Shown in pieces: positions 36,512 through 46,412 of a stretch of 64,000 nucleotides of DNA. Position numbers and translations under genes: made by a program. Under the pieces are notes generated by a model that saw only the letters and a list, made by a program, of their open reading frames with translations, made no database searches and was not told the origin of the DNA. The stretch is from Halobacteriales archaeon QH_7_65_31 (GTDB lineage: Archaea > Halobacteriota > Halobacteria > Halobacteriales > Haloarculaceae). Position 1 is the stretch's first letter. Each line of letters begins with the position of its first letter. The stretch lies in contig PXQU01000001.1 in assembly GCA_003021785.1 (NCBI GenBank), positions 162,925 to 226,924 of the forward strand, read 5' to 3'.

Positions 36512-37132
36512 ATGTTCGATTCTCGCCCCGACCGCGACGCCGAGGTCGTCCTCATCGGGCGCTCTAACGTCGGCAAGTCCACGCTGATGCGCGAGATCAC
36601 CGGCCACACGTTCGACACCGGCCAGAAGCCCGGCGTCACCCGCGAGCCGAACCACTACGACTGGACCAGCGAGGACTTCGTCGTGACGGATCTCCCCGGT
36701 TTTGGCTTCATGGCCGGCGTTCCCGACGACGTACAGGACGACATCAGGACGGAAATCGTGCGCTATCTGGAGGAACACGCCGATGAGATTCACTGTGGCG
36801 TCATCGTCCTCGACGGGAAGGCCGCCGTCGATATCATCGACCGCCACTCCGGTCCCGAGGAGATCCCACACACCGTCGAGATGTTCGGCTTCTGTCGCGA
36901 ACTCGGAATTCCACCCGTGCTCGCCGTCAACAAGATGGACAAGGTGTCGGACAACGACGAGCGACTCGACGCCATCTGTGACCGGTTCGGTCTGTTCCCG
37001 CCGTGGAAGCAGTGGGAGGGTGAGACGATCGCGCCGATCACGGCAAAGACAGGACGTATCGACGCGCTGAACCAAGCGGTGCGACACCACCTGCACGAGG
37101 CGAAGCGCGACGACCTGTTCAAGTTCTTCTGA
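36512..37132 (+). CDS. engB: GTP-binding protein EngB/YihA family
   Basis: A 206-residue Ras-like GTPase: G1 GRSNVGKS (16-23), G2 region with GVTR, G3 DLPGFGF, G4 NKMD, and G5-like ITAKTG. EngB-type proteins assist assembly of the large ribosomal subunit in bacteria; archaeal orthologues are assumed similar. The archaeal form carries a short insert ([20 protein letters not shown]). Its position 52 bp after the toxin-like gene is probably incidental. Confidence 0.9.
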   Translation: MFDSRPDRDAEVVLIGRSNVGKSTLMREITGHTFDTGQKPGVTREPNHYDWTSEDFVVTDLPGFGFMAGVPDDVQDDIRTEIVRYLEEHADEIHCGVIVLDGKAAVDIIDRHSGPEEIPHTVEMFGFCRELGIPPVLAVNKMDKVSDNDERLDAICDRFGLFPPWKQWEGETIAPITAKTGRIDALNQAVRHHLHEAKRDDLFKFF

Positions 37133-37142
37133 CGCACCTTTT

Positions 37143-37216
37143 TGCCGTTCGGGTCGCGAAGCGACCCGCGAGCCTCCCTCCGGTCGGCTCGGTGAAACGC
37201 CTCGCTCACTTCGTTC
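37143..37216. repeat. Hairpin and dispersed 18-bp motif after engB
   Basis: A perfect hairpin GGGTCGC-GAA-GCGACCC (37151-37167) follows the engB stop and could act as a terminator or RNA-stabilising structure. An 18-base motif at 37199-37216 is the exact reverse complement of 2619-2636 in the propeller-prs spacer, marking a dispersed haloarchaeal intergenic repeat. Confidence 0.5.
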
Positions 37217-37294
37217 ACTCGGCGTACGCGACGTCACGATGTTTCAGTGGATAGCATTGGGTCGTCGTGGCTCACACGAGAGAGCGTGATACTG

Positions 37295-40200
37295 TCACTC
37301 GCCGACGCGCTCCTCGATGATCGCGATCTCCTCGTCGGTTAGTCCGTAGAGTTCGTACACCAGCTCGTCGATGAGCGCGTCGGTCTGCTCGATCTGCTCG
37401 TCCAGCTCCGCGGCGCGAGCCGTCGCCTGCTCGTAGCGTTCGATGCCGTCGTGTACGTCCTCGACAGCGGGGATTGTGAGTGCTTCGAGCCGGTCGAGCA
37501 GCGAGATGGTCTTGGTCGTGCCGTCGCGATAGCCGCCCTCCTCGTTCTCGACGGCGTAGGGGACGAACGCTTCCAGTAGCGCCGCGGTGTCGTCGTCCAC
37601 GTCGTGGAACTCCATCGCCGGCACGGAGTCGAGCGTCGCGTAGTCGCGCGAGTTCGTCTCGTACTCGTCGCGCTCGCGCTCGACCGGTTTGACGTACGGG
37701 ACGAGCGACACCGTTACCCTGCTCCCCTCGCGTTTGACCGTCGCCTCTGTTGCTCGGACAGTTTCGAACTGCTCTATGTCGGCCATTCCGTCGGTCAGGA
37801 GACTGTCGGCGAGACCCGAGGGAGGCATCGGTTTTAGCTCTGAGAGGGTTGGGCCGTCGTCGTAGCTTCCGAGGTAGTCGGGAAGGTGGAGATTGAGAGA
37901 TGCGTTTTTATCTTCATACGTCGAAATCTCTCGGGCAAAGTAGGCCAGAGCGCGGTATGCCGTTAGATTAGACACAGCAGAGCTGCTTTTATCCGGAGTC
38001 AATCTCCGAACTGTGTCTTGTACTCTGCCTCCCTTGTCGAGAGATTGCTGATGTATATTTCTCAATTCTTGTTCTGTGATCCTTCCCGTCTCAAACTGGA
38101 CTTCGGGTAATGGAAGTTCGCTTACGTGTCCCGGAACCACGCTCAAATTATCGGAGAGCGTTTTATGATAGTACCAAGCTATCAGTTTCGAGTTGACTAT
38201 CGCGAGAGCAAAGTATGGGTTCTCGTACTGTCTTGATTCAGGCGTTTCATCTGGTATCCCCGGACGATTGATGTGGTGTATATGCTGAATATTTACGCAC
38301 GGAATTAGTGTTGAAAAGCAATAATACGCCTGCTCATCAACGACAGCCATGATTCCCTCCCCGCTTATCTTTCTGAAGACCAATTTCGGGTTCTCGAACA
38401 GCTCTGGAAACATCGGGTTGTAAAAGTCGTCAGGTGCGTAAATCACGTACTCTGACGGAGGGAGAAGCTGATATCTATCGGCGATATTCTGCCCTCGAAT
38501 CATCGGTTTTGCCCGGGGGTCGTCTGTCTCTGAGACAACATACGTATCCGTCTTCTCGGCAGTCCCCGTTCGAAGTCCCCAGTTTACATAATACACGTCG
38601 TCAAAACGGATTGAGTTCTGGCTTATCTTATCGAGAATCGAGAGATCGCCCCGCTCCACACGAAGACGAAGTGTGTTATCGCTTCCCGTAGTTAGTAGCT
38701 CTAAAGAAGCGCGATTCACCTCCGGAAAGCTCATCTGTTTCTTTTTACGGATTGCTATTTTTGAGTCGGTGTGTCTATTTCGACTGAACATGGGGATGAC
38801 GTTTGACACAGAAGCATCTTCGAACACATTTGTATCGCGTAAATCGAGAATAGAGCGGATATCTACGGTCTCAAATATCTTGTTTCGAAGCTTCTCGCCG
38901 TATGGTGTGTTGAGGAACTTATCCGGGACAATCTGTGATGTAGCTCCCCTATCATGTAGTAAGTCCAGAGCCATATCCAAGAACAAGACGTAGAGGTCGA
39001 ACTTCTTATACGCTGACTCGTACGCAGTCCGGTAGTATTCAACGACATCTTCTGGGAGACGGTCGCCATAGATACGAACATACGGCGGATTCCCGACCAC
39101 GGCATCGTACCCACTGCGTTCGGCCGTCCCGCCCTCGCTATCGTAGAACACCTCCGGGAACTCCAGTTTCCAGTGGAAGAAGTCGTGTTCCTCGGCCAAC
39201 GACTGCCCGGTCTGATACCAGTCTGTCGCCTCCACGTTGGCCCACTCGCCGTCGTCTTCGAGCGAGCGTGCCATGCGCTCGTACGCACCCGAGGGAACGT
39301 CGACGCCGAAATCCTCGGCCGTGCGGACGTTCGCCATGCCGACGAGCCGCTGACGGAGGTCGTCCCGTTCGATCTCGCGGTATTTGCGCTCCATCTCGCG
39401 AGCGTCCTCGATATCCTCGTTCTCGATGGCGAGGAACTCCTGATAGATGTCCATCAGTCGCTCGATGGTCCCGGCACGGGTGGCTCCAAACTCCGCGAGC
39501 GAGTACTGGTCGTCGGTGTCACCGCTGGCGTCCGATTCCAGCCCGTCGATGGTCTCGATATCCGAGCCGACGAGTGAGTTGCCCGATTTGAGATGGTGGT
39601 CGAGGAAGGCGAGCGGCTGGTCGGTCGCGAGCGTCTCCAGCCACATCGACAGCTTGGCGAGTTCGACAGCCATCCCGTTCAGATCGACGCCGTAGATACA
39701 CTCTTTCGAGATTTCGCGGCGCACGCCCTGCTCGTCGATACCACCGGCAGAGGCGAGTCCGCGTGATTCTTCCATCACGGCTTCGGCGAGATACTCCGTC
39801 GCCTTCGTGAGGAAATGCCCCGATCCCATCGCCGGGTCGAGGACGGTCAGATCGAGGACGCGACGGTGGAATCGCGCGTAGAACTTCGGGTCGCCGGATT
39901 CGAGCCCATCGGCGTTCAGGTCGTCGCGAATCTCGGCTAACAGCGGGTCGATCGTCTCTTCGACGATGTAGGAGACGACGTAGTCGGGGGTGTAGTACGC
40001 ACCGGTGGCCTTCCGCTCGCCGTCGTCGTTCACGACGTACAGCTCCCCCGGATTGACCGTCTCGACAGCGTCGGCAACAGAGACCTCACTCGCCGGCTTC
40101 CACGTCTGCCCGCCATCGTCCGCGACCGCAGCGAGTGGCTCGTCGGCAAGCCGGAACTCGTGTTCAAGTAGCCCTTCGTAGATGGTCCCGAGATGCCGGG

Positions 40201-41320
40201 TGTCGAGGTCGGCGTAGTCGGCGAAGACGGTCTCGTCGCTCGTCTCCGATTCGGTGGTAGAGATGAGATACACCGCCTCGGCGAGCCAGCGGTCGTACAC
40301 CCGGTTATCGGCCAGGAACTCGTGTTTCATCGAATCGAATAGTCCGCCGTTGTACGCCGGAATCCCGAGTGCTTCCTCACCCGAATCGACGAGATCGAAC
40401 AGCCGGGAGAGCCGCGACCACATCGAGTCAGAGTAGCTGCTGAAGCCGGAGGTGAACGACGCTCCGGCGTCGACGGTTGCTTTCACCTCGTCGCGAAGCC
40501 GACCGAACGAGAAGTGCTCCTCGTACTCGGCGCGTTCGTCCCCCTCCGGGTGGATCAGGTCGCGCGACTCGGCGTACGAGACGAACATCAGCCGGTAGAG
40601 CAGGACGAGCGACTGCTCTTTCAGCTCCGCGAGCGCGTCCTCGTCACCGGGGTCGATATCGAGATCGTTCGACTCCACGAACCCCTCACCGAGCACGCGA
40701 AGCGCGGTGAAGACGTTGTCCTGGAGGTCCTCGCCAAGCTCCTGTGCGGCCGTCTCGCTTTCGGCCCACACGCGGTCGAGAAACGTCGTTCCACCGACAT
40801 CGCGAAACGCCCCGGCACGGAAAAAGACGAAGAAACGCTTGAACGCTTCCACGTTCCCGCGTTCGAGCAGTTCGGGCAGATCGACCTCGTAGTAGGTCTG
40901 TGCTTCGTACTCCTCTGTCCCGTACAGTCGCCACTTCCTGCCGTCAGTGAGAATTCCCCACCCCACCTCGTCGGGCGTCCGCTCGAGATAATGTTTGATC
41001 TGGTGGGAGGCGTTCCGGTACTGGCGGTCGGTCCCGAACTCGGCTTCGAAATCGTGGTCCCACTGCTTTGCCTCCACCAGCGCGAGCGAGCGAGCGAAGA
41101 ACGTCTCACTGTCGTTGTTCTCGGCGGCGAGCAGCTCGTCGTCTGACCCGAACAGCATGCGGTCAACGTAGCCGCCACCGTTCGGGAGGGTCGCCTCCGA
41201 TGCGTGAGCGAACCCCAGCGTCTCCAGTACCGGCTCTATCCACCGGCTGATATGCTGGTCTTCTGTTCTCCCCTCGAACTGTCTACGCTCCTGCTCGTAC
41301 AGCGTCTGCAGCTCTGCCAT
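37295..41320 (-). CDS. Type IIG (Eco57I-like) restriction-modification enzyme; N-terminus disrupted by a G13 tract
   Basis: From ATG 41320 this frame encodes 1341 residues; the native N-terminus lies further upstream in another phase. A PD-(D/E)xK-like nuclease region precedes the methylase (VDRML...ALVEAKQW). The m6A methyltransferase has motif I DPAMGSGHFL and motif IV NPPY. The region coded by 38000-39100 is visibly A+T-richer and probably holds the target-recognition domain. A C-terminal helical domain follows. The conserved-looking residues WEYHNANLFSNYYLDER are encoded at 41419-41369 in this frame, but the only good upstream start (ATG 41450) is separated from them by 13 G. The protein as sequenced may be OFF or truncated. 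The ATG at 41320 is a fallback start. Confidence 0.88.
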   Translation of the reverse strand: MAELQTLYEQERRQFEGRTEDQHISRWIEPVLETLGFAHASEATLPNGGGYVDRMLFGSDDELLAAENNDSETFFARSLALVEAKQWDHDFEAEFGTDRQYRNASHQIKHYLERTPDEVGWGILTDGRKWRLYGTEEYEAQTYYEVDLPELLERGNVEAFKRFFVFFRAGAFRDVGGTTFLDRVWAESETAAQELGEDLQDNVFTALRVLGEGFVESNDLDIDPGDEDALAELKEQSLVLLYRLMFVSYAESRDLIHPEGDERAEYEEHFSFGRLRDEVKATVDAGASFTSGFSSYSDSMWSRLSRLFDLVDSGEEALGIPAYNGGLFDSMKHEFLADNRVYDRWLAEAVYLISTTESETSDETVFADYADLDTRHLGTIYEGLLEHEFRLADEPLAAVADDGGQTWKPASEVSVADAVETVNPGELYVVNDDGERKATGAYYTPDYVVSYIVEETIDPLLAEIRDDLNADGLESGDPKFYARFHRRVLDLTVLDPAMGSGHFLTKATEYLAEAVMEESRGLASAGGIDEQGVRREISKECIYGVDLNGMAVELAKLSMWLETLATDQPLAFLDHHLKSGNSLVGSDIETIDGLESDASGDTDDQYSLAEFGATRAGTIERLMDIYQEFLAIENEDIEDAREMERKYREIERDDLRQRLVGMANVRTAEDFGVDVPSGAYERMARSLEDDGEWANVEATDWYQTGQSLAEEHDFFHWKLEFPEVFYDSEGGTAERSGYDAVVGNPPYVRIYGDRLPEDVVEYYRTAYESAYKKFDLYVLFLDMALDLLHDRGATSQIVPDKFLNTPYGEKLRNKIFETVDIRSILDLRDTNVFEDASVSNVIPMFSRNRHTDSKIAIRKKKQMSFPEVNRASLELLTTGSDNTLRLRVERGDLSILDKISQNSIRFDDVYYVNWGLRTGTAEKTDTYVVSETDDPRAKPMIRGQNIADRYQLLPPSEYVIYAPDDFYNPMFPELFENPKLVFRKISGEGIMAVVDEQAYYCFSTLIPCVNIQHIHHINRPGIPDETPESRQYENPYFALAIVNSKLIAWYYHKTLSDNLSVVPGHVSELPLPEVQFETGRITEQELRNIHQQSLDKGGRVQDTVRRLTPDKSSSAVSNLTAYRALAYFAREISTYEDKNASLNLHLPDYLGSYDDGPTLSELKPMPPSGLADSLLTDGMADIEQFETVRATEATVKREGSRVTVSLVPYVKPVERERDEYETNSRDYATLDSVPAMEFHDVDDDTAALLEAFVPYAVENEEGGYRDGTTKTISLLDRLEALTIPAVEDVHDGIERYEQATARAAELDEQIEQTDALIDELVYELYGLTDEEIAIIEERVGE

Positions 41321-41419
41321 CACCTCGCGTGCCGTCTCGTCGCAGTCCCATTCGTTTAGCCCGTATATCCGCTCATCGAGATAGTAGTTCGAGAAGAGAT
41401 TGGCGTTGTGATACTCCCA

Positions 41420-41432
41420 CCCCCCCCCCCCC
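41420..41432 (-). repeat. G13 homopolymer at codon 7 of the restriction-modification gene
   Basis: Thirteen consecutive C on the plus strand (G on the coding strand) follow six codons from ATG 41450 (ATG ACG CAG ACT GCG ACC). With 13 G the frame runs into TGA about 20 codons on. With 12 or 15 G it joins TGG GAG TAT of the conserved N-terminus. This fits a slipped-strand phase switch, unless the run length was miscounted. Confidence 0.8.
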
Positions 41433-41474
41433 GGTCGCAGTCTGCGTCATTATCGTGAGCCGGTGGCCCGCTAA

Positions 41475-41480
41475 CATAAA
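41475..41480 (-). promoter_or_regulatory. TATA element of the restriction-modification gene
   Basis: On the minus strand GATAATTTATGTTA spans 41473-41486, with core TTTATG at 41475-41480. Its centre is about 28 bp upstream of ATG 41450, the leaderless-transcript distance, which supports 41450 as the native start. It lies in the divergent region shared with the MoxR operon (start 41564). Confidence 0.55.
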
Positions 41481-41563
41481 TTATCATCCTCCGCGGGACC
41501 AAGCTTACAGTACAGCGACCCCATCGTTTGCACAATGACACGCCGCCACACGGTCGAGCGACG

Positions 41564-42496
41564 ATGAGCCGGTCAACTACTGCGACGGCCGGTGAGACCG
41601 CCCGCCGCGTCATCGACAACGTCAGCGAGGTCATCGTCGGCAACCGCGAGGAGATCGAACATCTCCTCGTCGCGCTGCTCGGACAGGGCCACGTCCTGCT
41701 CGAAGACGTGCCGGGCGTCGGGAAGACGATGCTCGCTCGCTCCGTCGCCACCTCCGTCGAGTGCGAGTTCAAGCGCGTCCAGTTCACGCCCGATCTCCTC
41801 CCCGCCGATATCACCGGTGTCAACGTCTTCGATCAGGCCGACCAGACGTTCGAGTTCCGGCCCGGCCCGGTGTTCGGAAACGTCGTCTTGGGCGACGAGA
41901 TCAACCGCGCGCCGCCGAAGACACAGGCCGCCCTGCTGGAGGCGATGGAGGAGCGACAGGTGACCGCAGACGGGACCACCCGCGAGCTTCCCGAGCCGTT
42001 CTTCGTCGTCGCGACGCAGAACAGCGTCGAGCGCGACCGGACCTACGAGCTACCGGCGGCCGAACTCGATCGGTTCGCGATGAAGCTCTCGCTCGGGTAT
42101 CCCGACCCCGATGACGAGACGGAGATCCTCGGTCGCATCGTGGGGGAACACCCGATCGAGTCGCTGGAACCGGTCGTAACGACGGAGGAACTTGTCGCGG
42201 CACAGACGGCGACCGCCGACGTGACGGTCAGCGAGGCGGTTCGCGACTACGTGACGCGGCTGGCCGGCTACAGTCGCCAGAACGCACAGCTCGGTGTCTC
42301 CCCGCGGGGCTCGGTCGCGCTGTTGCGGGCCGCACAGGGCCGGGCGGTGCTCGACGACCGCGACTACGTCGTCCCCGACGACGTTCAACGGGAGATCGCG
42401 CCGGTGTTCACCCATCGGATTCGCGTTGATTGCGGGGAGGGGACCCCGGCCGATGTCGTGAAGGCGGCACTCTCGATCGTGCCCGTCGAGCGATGA
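41564..42496 (+). CDS. MoxR-family AAA+ ATPase
   Basis: A 310-residue AAA+ protein. Walker A is EDVPGVGKT (about 47-55), Walker B is VVLGDEINRA, and FFVVATQNSVERDRTYELPAAELDRF has the sensor and arginine-finger region typical of MoxR. MoxR proteins act as chaperone-like factors, often with DUF58 and VWA or transglutaminase partners. The chosen start at 41564 (MSRSTTATAG) omits twelve upstream residues that look non-native. The stop TGA overlaps the ATG of the DUF58 gene (ATGA), so the three genes to 45638 form one operon. Confidence 0.92.
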   Translation: MSRSTTATAGETARRVIDNVSEVIVGNREEIEHLLVALLGQGHVLLEDVPGVGKTMLARSVATSVECEFKRVQFTPDLLPADITGVNVFDQADQTFEFRPGPVFGNVVLGDEINRAPPKTQAALLEAMEERQVTADGTTRELPEPFFVVATQNSVERDRTYELPAAELDRFAMKLSLGYPDPDDETEILGRIVGEHPIESLEPVVTTEELVAAQTATADVTVSEAVRDYVTRLAGYSRQNAQLGVSPRGSVALLRAAQGRAVLDDRDYVVPDDVQREIAPVFTHRIRVDCGEGTPADVVKAALSIVPVER

Positions 42497-43425
42497 CGCT
42501 GACGCGACGCGGCTACGCGACGATCGCCGTGGTCGTCGTCGGGGTATGGGCAGGGGTGACGGCCGGGCCGCGGACGCTGAACGCGATCGTGATGCCGGCG
42601 CTCGTACTGACGGGCTACAGCTGGCTCTCGGTGCGACGGCGAGCACCACCGACCGTCACCCGGTCCCAGCCGTCACCGGGGTTTCCCGGCGAGAGCCGCG
42701 AGATCGAGCTTCGAGCCGAGAGCGGCGGGCCGACGACGATCACCGACAGCGTCGGTGAGCGCCTCCGGCAGTACGAGGTCAGTTCCGACGGCTACTGTGT
42801 CGAACTCACCGAGCGGGGTATCGGGCGACTCGGCCCGGCGACGACCACCGAGACCGACGTGTTCGGACTGGTGTCACGCACCGGCGAACGGAGCGGTGAG
42901 ACGGAGCTGCTCGTCTACCCGACCGTCGAGCCGCTGGCTCCCTCGCGGCGGTTCGAGGGACTCGTCGAGGAGGCCGGCTCCCCGGAGCGTGACGCGTTCA
43001 CGTCGCTGCGGGAGTACGTCCCCGGTGATCCGCTGCGAAACGTCCACTGGCCGAGTTCCGCCAAACGCGAGCCGGGCGAGCTGGTCGTCACACAGTACGC
43101 TGCCCCCGACGAAGGGGGGATCACCGTCGTCGCGACCAGTGACGACGGCTGTGCGGACGCGATGGCGACAGCCGCCGCGAGCGTCGTCGTCCACCTGCTC
43201 GACCGCGGGCTGAGCGTCGGGGTTATCGCACCGAACGGGCGAGTCCCCGAACGCCGCGGCCCGACGGCCCGAACCGAGGCTCTCGAACTGCTCGCTCGGA
43301 CGGGTGCGGGCCGGCCGCCGGACGAGGCCGATGTCCGTATCGACGCGAGCGAGACGGAGACGACCGTCGGCATCGACGACGAGTCGTTCGCGTTCGACGA
43401 GCTGACCGCGGAGGGGCGATCGTGA
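42493..43425 (+). CDS. DUF58 family membrane protein
   Basis: A 310-residue protein with two N-terminal membrane helices (about 10-45). A beta-rich domain and the DUF58 signature REYVPGDPLRNVHWPSSAKR (about 190-210) follow, then a vWA-like C-terminal part (ITVVATSDDGCADAM). DUF58 proteins occur with MoxR and TgpA-like transglutaminases and are thought to act in surface-protein or envelope assembly. Start and stop overlap both neighbours by four bases (ATGA, GTGA), so translation is coupled. Confidence 0.88.
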   Translation: MTLTRRGYATIAVVVVGVWAGVTAGPRTLNAIVMPALVLTGYSWLSVRRRAPPTVTRSQPSPGFPGESREIELRAESGGPTTITDSVGERLRQYEVSSDGYCVELTERGIGRLGPATTTETDVFGLVSRTGERSGETELLVYPTVEPLAPSRRFEGLVEEAGSPERDAFTSLREYVPGDPLRNVHWPSSAKREPGELVVTQYAAPDEGGITVVATSDDGCADAMATAAASVVVHLLDRGLSVGVIAPNGRVPERRGPTARTEALELLARTGAGRPPDEADVRIDASETETTVGIDDESFAFDELTAEGRS

Positions 43426-45638
43426 GTCGCTACAGACAGCCCCGCGGCAAGCGGTCGGGCGGTCGAGACCGGAGTCGGTCGCCGTTTTCGACACTACGTA
43501 GCCCGTCCAACCGGCTACTCGCGACCGGGGGTGTGCTTCTCGTGATACTGACGTATCTGGCCGTCCTCAACCGAATCGTCGTCGTGACGGACGGGACGGG
43601 GTCCGTACCGGTGGTAGCGGTCGGCTCGCTCGCTATCGGAACGGTACTCGCCAGAGTCGCCCGGCTTCGGTGGGCGCTGCTGCTGGCGATTGCATTCGCC
43701 GGCGTCGGTACACAGCAGTACGTCGCGTCGCTTCCGGCGGGTCTCTCGGTCGCCGAAAATCTGGGTCCGCTCGTCGGTGACGCGATCTCGGTTCTCACCG
43801 GTATGTCGATCCTCCGCATCATCAACGCCGATCTCTGGGCGCTGACGCTGACGCCCGCACCGACGATGTTCGCGTGGTATCTCGCGATCCGTCGTCGGTA
43901 TCTCGCCGGTGCGACCGTCGCCGGCGCGACCCTGTGTCTGCTCGTGCTGGCCGGTGACGCCGGCGCGACGACGACCCTACTGGGGGCGGTCGGTGTCGCC
44001 GCGGCCGCCGGCTTCGGAACGATCGACGCGACCTCCGTCGCCGTGGACGCGAGCCGTCGGTCGGTGCTGGTCGGACTCGGCGGCGCTGTCGTCGGCACGT
44101 CACTGCTTGACGTCGTTCCGGGCGAACAGACCGGACTGGGCGGGAGCGGTGGGTTCGGCGACGGCGGTGGCTCCACCACGACGGAGGCGAACCTGCTCGC
44201 CGACAGCGAGTCGCTCCAGATCCAAGGGTCGATATCGCTCTCGCCGACGGTCAGATTCGAGGTCGAGAGCGAGGAGGTGGGCTACTGGCGGGCGCTCTCG
44301 TTCGACCGCTACTCCGGGAACGGCTGGATTCGAACCGGACAGACGGAGCCGTACGACGGTCTCGACGGACGATCCGGCCCGACCGAGCGCGTCGAACAGG
44401 AGTTCACCTTCGCGGGAGAGATGGGGCGACTCCCCGCTCGCTGGAAGCCGATCGAGCTGTCGGACGTTCCGACGAACGTGAACACGTATCGCGACGGGAG
44501 TCTCGCCCCGACCAGAGCGTTCCGCGACGGCGAGTCGTACACGGTTATCTCCGCCGTCTCACGGGCGTCGCCGTCGATGCTCCGCGAGGCGAACCGGCGG
44601 TATCCCGCCGGGATCGAAGAGCGGTATCTCGCGCTGCCGAGTGATTTTCCGGCCCGTGTAGCCGACCGCACGGCGGCTATCACCGAAGACGTCTCCACCG
44701 CGTACGATGTCGCTCGCCGGATCGAGCAGTGGCTCGAAGCGAACCGAGGGTACTCGCTCGACGTGGATCGGCCGGACGGCGGTGATATCGCCGATCAGTT
44801 CCTCTTCGAGATGGACCGGGGCTACTGCACCTACTTCGCGACGACGATGGTCGCGATGTTGCGAACACAGGGGATACCGGCCCGGTTCACCGTCGGCTAC
44901 ACCCCCGGTGAGCGAGTTGGCGAGTCGTCGTGGGTGGTCCGCGGCTTCGACGCCCACGCGTGGGTCGAGGTGTACTTCCCGGAGTACGGGTGGCAGCGGT
45001 TCGATCCGACGCCCGCCGGCTCGCGTCAGGCGAACGAGCAGCGCCGGCTCCGCGAGGCGCGGGCCGCAGGCACGGAGAACGTCGATACCGACGAGACCGG
45101 CCCCGGCGGCTGGTCACCGACCCCGACGTCGACGCCGAGCGAGACGACGCCCCGCGGTGACGCCCTGCGTGGCGGGCAGACCGCGACGCCGATCCCACAG
45201 CGCAGCGGTGCGTCGGGATCGGAGCTGTCACAGCTCACCGACGAACCGACGCCGACGCCGGAGCCGACCGGTGTCGTCGAGTCGCTGGCACGTGAACGGG
45301 CCGCACTCGGTGTCGTCGCGCTCGCGGGCGGTGTCGCCGGACTCCGACTCGCCGGAATCGACACGCTGATCTATCGGGCGGTGTGGCTCCGCTACCAGCC
45401 GCGAACGACACCGCTCGATGATACGACCCGGGCGTACGCCCGCGCCGAGTACGCCGTCAGCGCGCGAACCAGACCCCGGCGTGACGACGAGACGGTTCGA
45501 CAGTACGCCGACGCCGTCGGGGGTGAGTCGTTCCAGCGGCTGGCCCGGCTGTACGAGCAGGCGGTGTACGCCGAGCGGACGAACGCGAGCGAGGCGGACG
45601 ACGCAGTCGAGCTGGCCGACCGCATCGTCGGATCGTGA
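43422..45638 (+). CDS. TgpA-like transglutaminase membrane protein
   Basis: A 738-residue protein. N-terminal helices (about 30-215) anchor an exported domain. The transglutaminase core has the triad C469 (DRGYCTYFATTM), H512 (DAHAWVEVYF) and D528 (QRFDPTP). A Pro/Thr-rich linker (for example TPTSTPSETTPRG) leads to another helix near 640 and a cytoplasmic DUF4129-like tail. The GTG start overlaps the DUF58 stop. These enzymes are thought to act as proteases or crosslinkers outside the membrane; the substrate is unknown. Confidence 0.9.
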   Translation: MSRYRQPRGKRSGGRDRSRSPFSTLRSPSNRLLATGGVLLVILTYLAVLNRIVVVTDGTGSVPVVAVGSLAIGTVLARVARLRWALLLAIAFAGVGTQQYVASLPAGLSVAENLGPLVGDAISVLTGMSILRIINADLWALTLTPAPTMFAWYLAIRRRYLAGATVAGATLCLLVLAGDAGATTTLLGAVGVAAAAGFGTIDATSVAVDASRRSVLVGLGGAVVGTSLLDVVPGEQTGLGGSGGFGDGGGSTTTEANLLADSESLQIQGSISLSPTVRFEVESEEVGYWRALSFDRYSGNGWIRTGQTEPYDGLDGRSGPTERVEQEFTFAGEMGRLPARWKPIELSDVPTNVNTYRDGSLAPTRAFRDGESYTVISAVSRASPSMLREANRRYPAGIEERYLALPSDFPARVADRTAAITEDVSTAYDVARRIEQWLEANRGYSLDVDRPDGGDIADQFLFEMDRGYCTYFATTMVAMLRTQGIPARFTVGYTPGERVGESSWVVRGFDAHAWVEVYFPEYGWQRFDPTPAGSRQANEQRRLREARAAGTENVDTDETGPGGWSPTPTSTPSETTPRGDALRGGQTATPIPQRSGASGSELSQLTDEPTPTPEPTGVVESLARERAALGVVALAGGVAGLRLAGIDTLIYRAVWLRYQPRTTPLDDTTRAYARAEYAVSARTRPRRDDETVRQYADAVGGESFQRLARLYEQAVYAERTNASEADDAVELADRIVGS

Positions 45639-45661
45639 CTCCCGCTCCCGACAGTGTTTAA

Positions 45662-45982
<321 letters not shown>

Positions 45983-46016
45983 CCGCTCGACGTCTCTGTT
46001 CGCCGGACGAGCGAGC

Positions 46017-46376
46017 TCAAAACGGTGGCTCTGTGCTCGGAGCGTCGTCGCTCGCGCCCGTGCTCTCCAGCTCGTAGCCCGCCTGTTCCCAGCCCCGGAG
46101 TCCGGATTCGAGCGACTCGACGCGTCCGGTCGCGCCCTCGTAGGAGCTGACCAGCCGGGCGGCCTGCACCGACGACTTGCCGTGTGGACAGACGGTGATA
46201 ATCCGGTCAGTGCCGTTCAGCTCCTCGATACGACCCGATAGCTCGGGAAACGGGATGTTCTCGCTCCCGGGGATATGGCTCCGATCGAAGGCGACCGGTG
46301 CGCGGATGTCGATGATGCGCGGATCGCCGCTGTCGAGCAGTGCAGACAGCTCTTCGGGGGTTACTTCACCGTCCAT
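46017..46376 (-). CDS. Rhodanese-like sulfurtransferase
   Basis: A 119-residue single rhodanese domain: IIDIRAPVAFDRSHIPGSENIP and the active-site loop CPHGKSS, with Cys as nucleophile. These proteins transfer sulfane sulfur, for example for thiolation or Fe-S work; the acceptor is unknown. It is 36 bp downstream of the thioredoxin-like gene on the same strand, suggesting a joint thiol/sulfur role. Confidence 0.9.
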   Translation of the reverse strand: MDGEVTPEELSALLDSGDPRIIDIRAPVAFDRSHIPGSENIPFPELSGRIEELNGTDRIITVCPHGKSSVQAARLVSSYEGATGRVESLESGLRGWEQAGYELESTGASDDAPSTEPPF

Positions 46377-46412
46377 ACCAGCGGTACGTGCGAAGCGAGA
46401 AAAGGAGCCGGA

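Noticed and set aside
41420..41432. Sequencing error as the sole explanation of the C13/G13 run
   Set aside because: Not fully rejected: a run of this length is prone to miscounts, but its position exactly after a TATA-supported start and before a conserved N-terminus makes biological meaning plausible.
37295..41450. BREX-type PglX rather than stand-alone type IIG enzyme
   Set aside because: No brx or pgl partner genes lie nearby and an N-terminal nuclease-like region is present.
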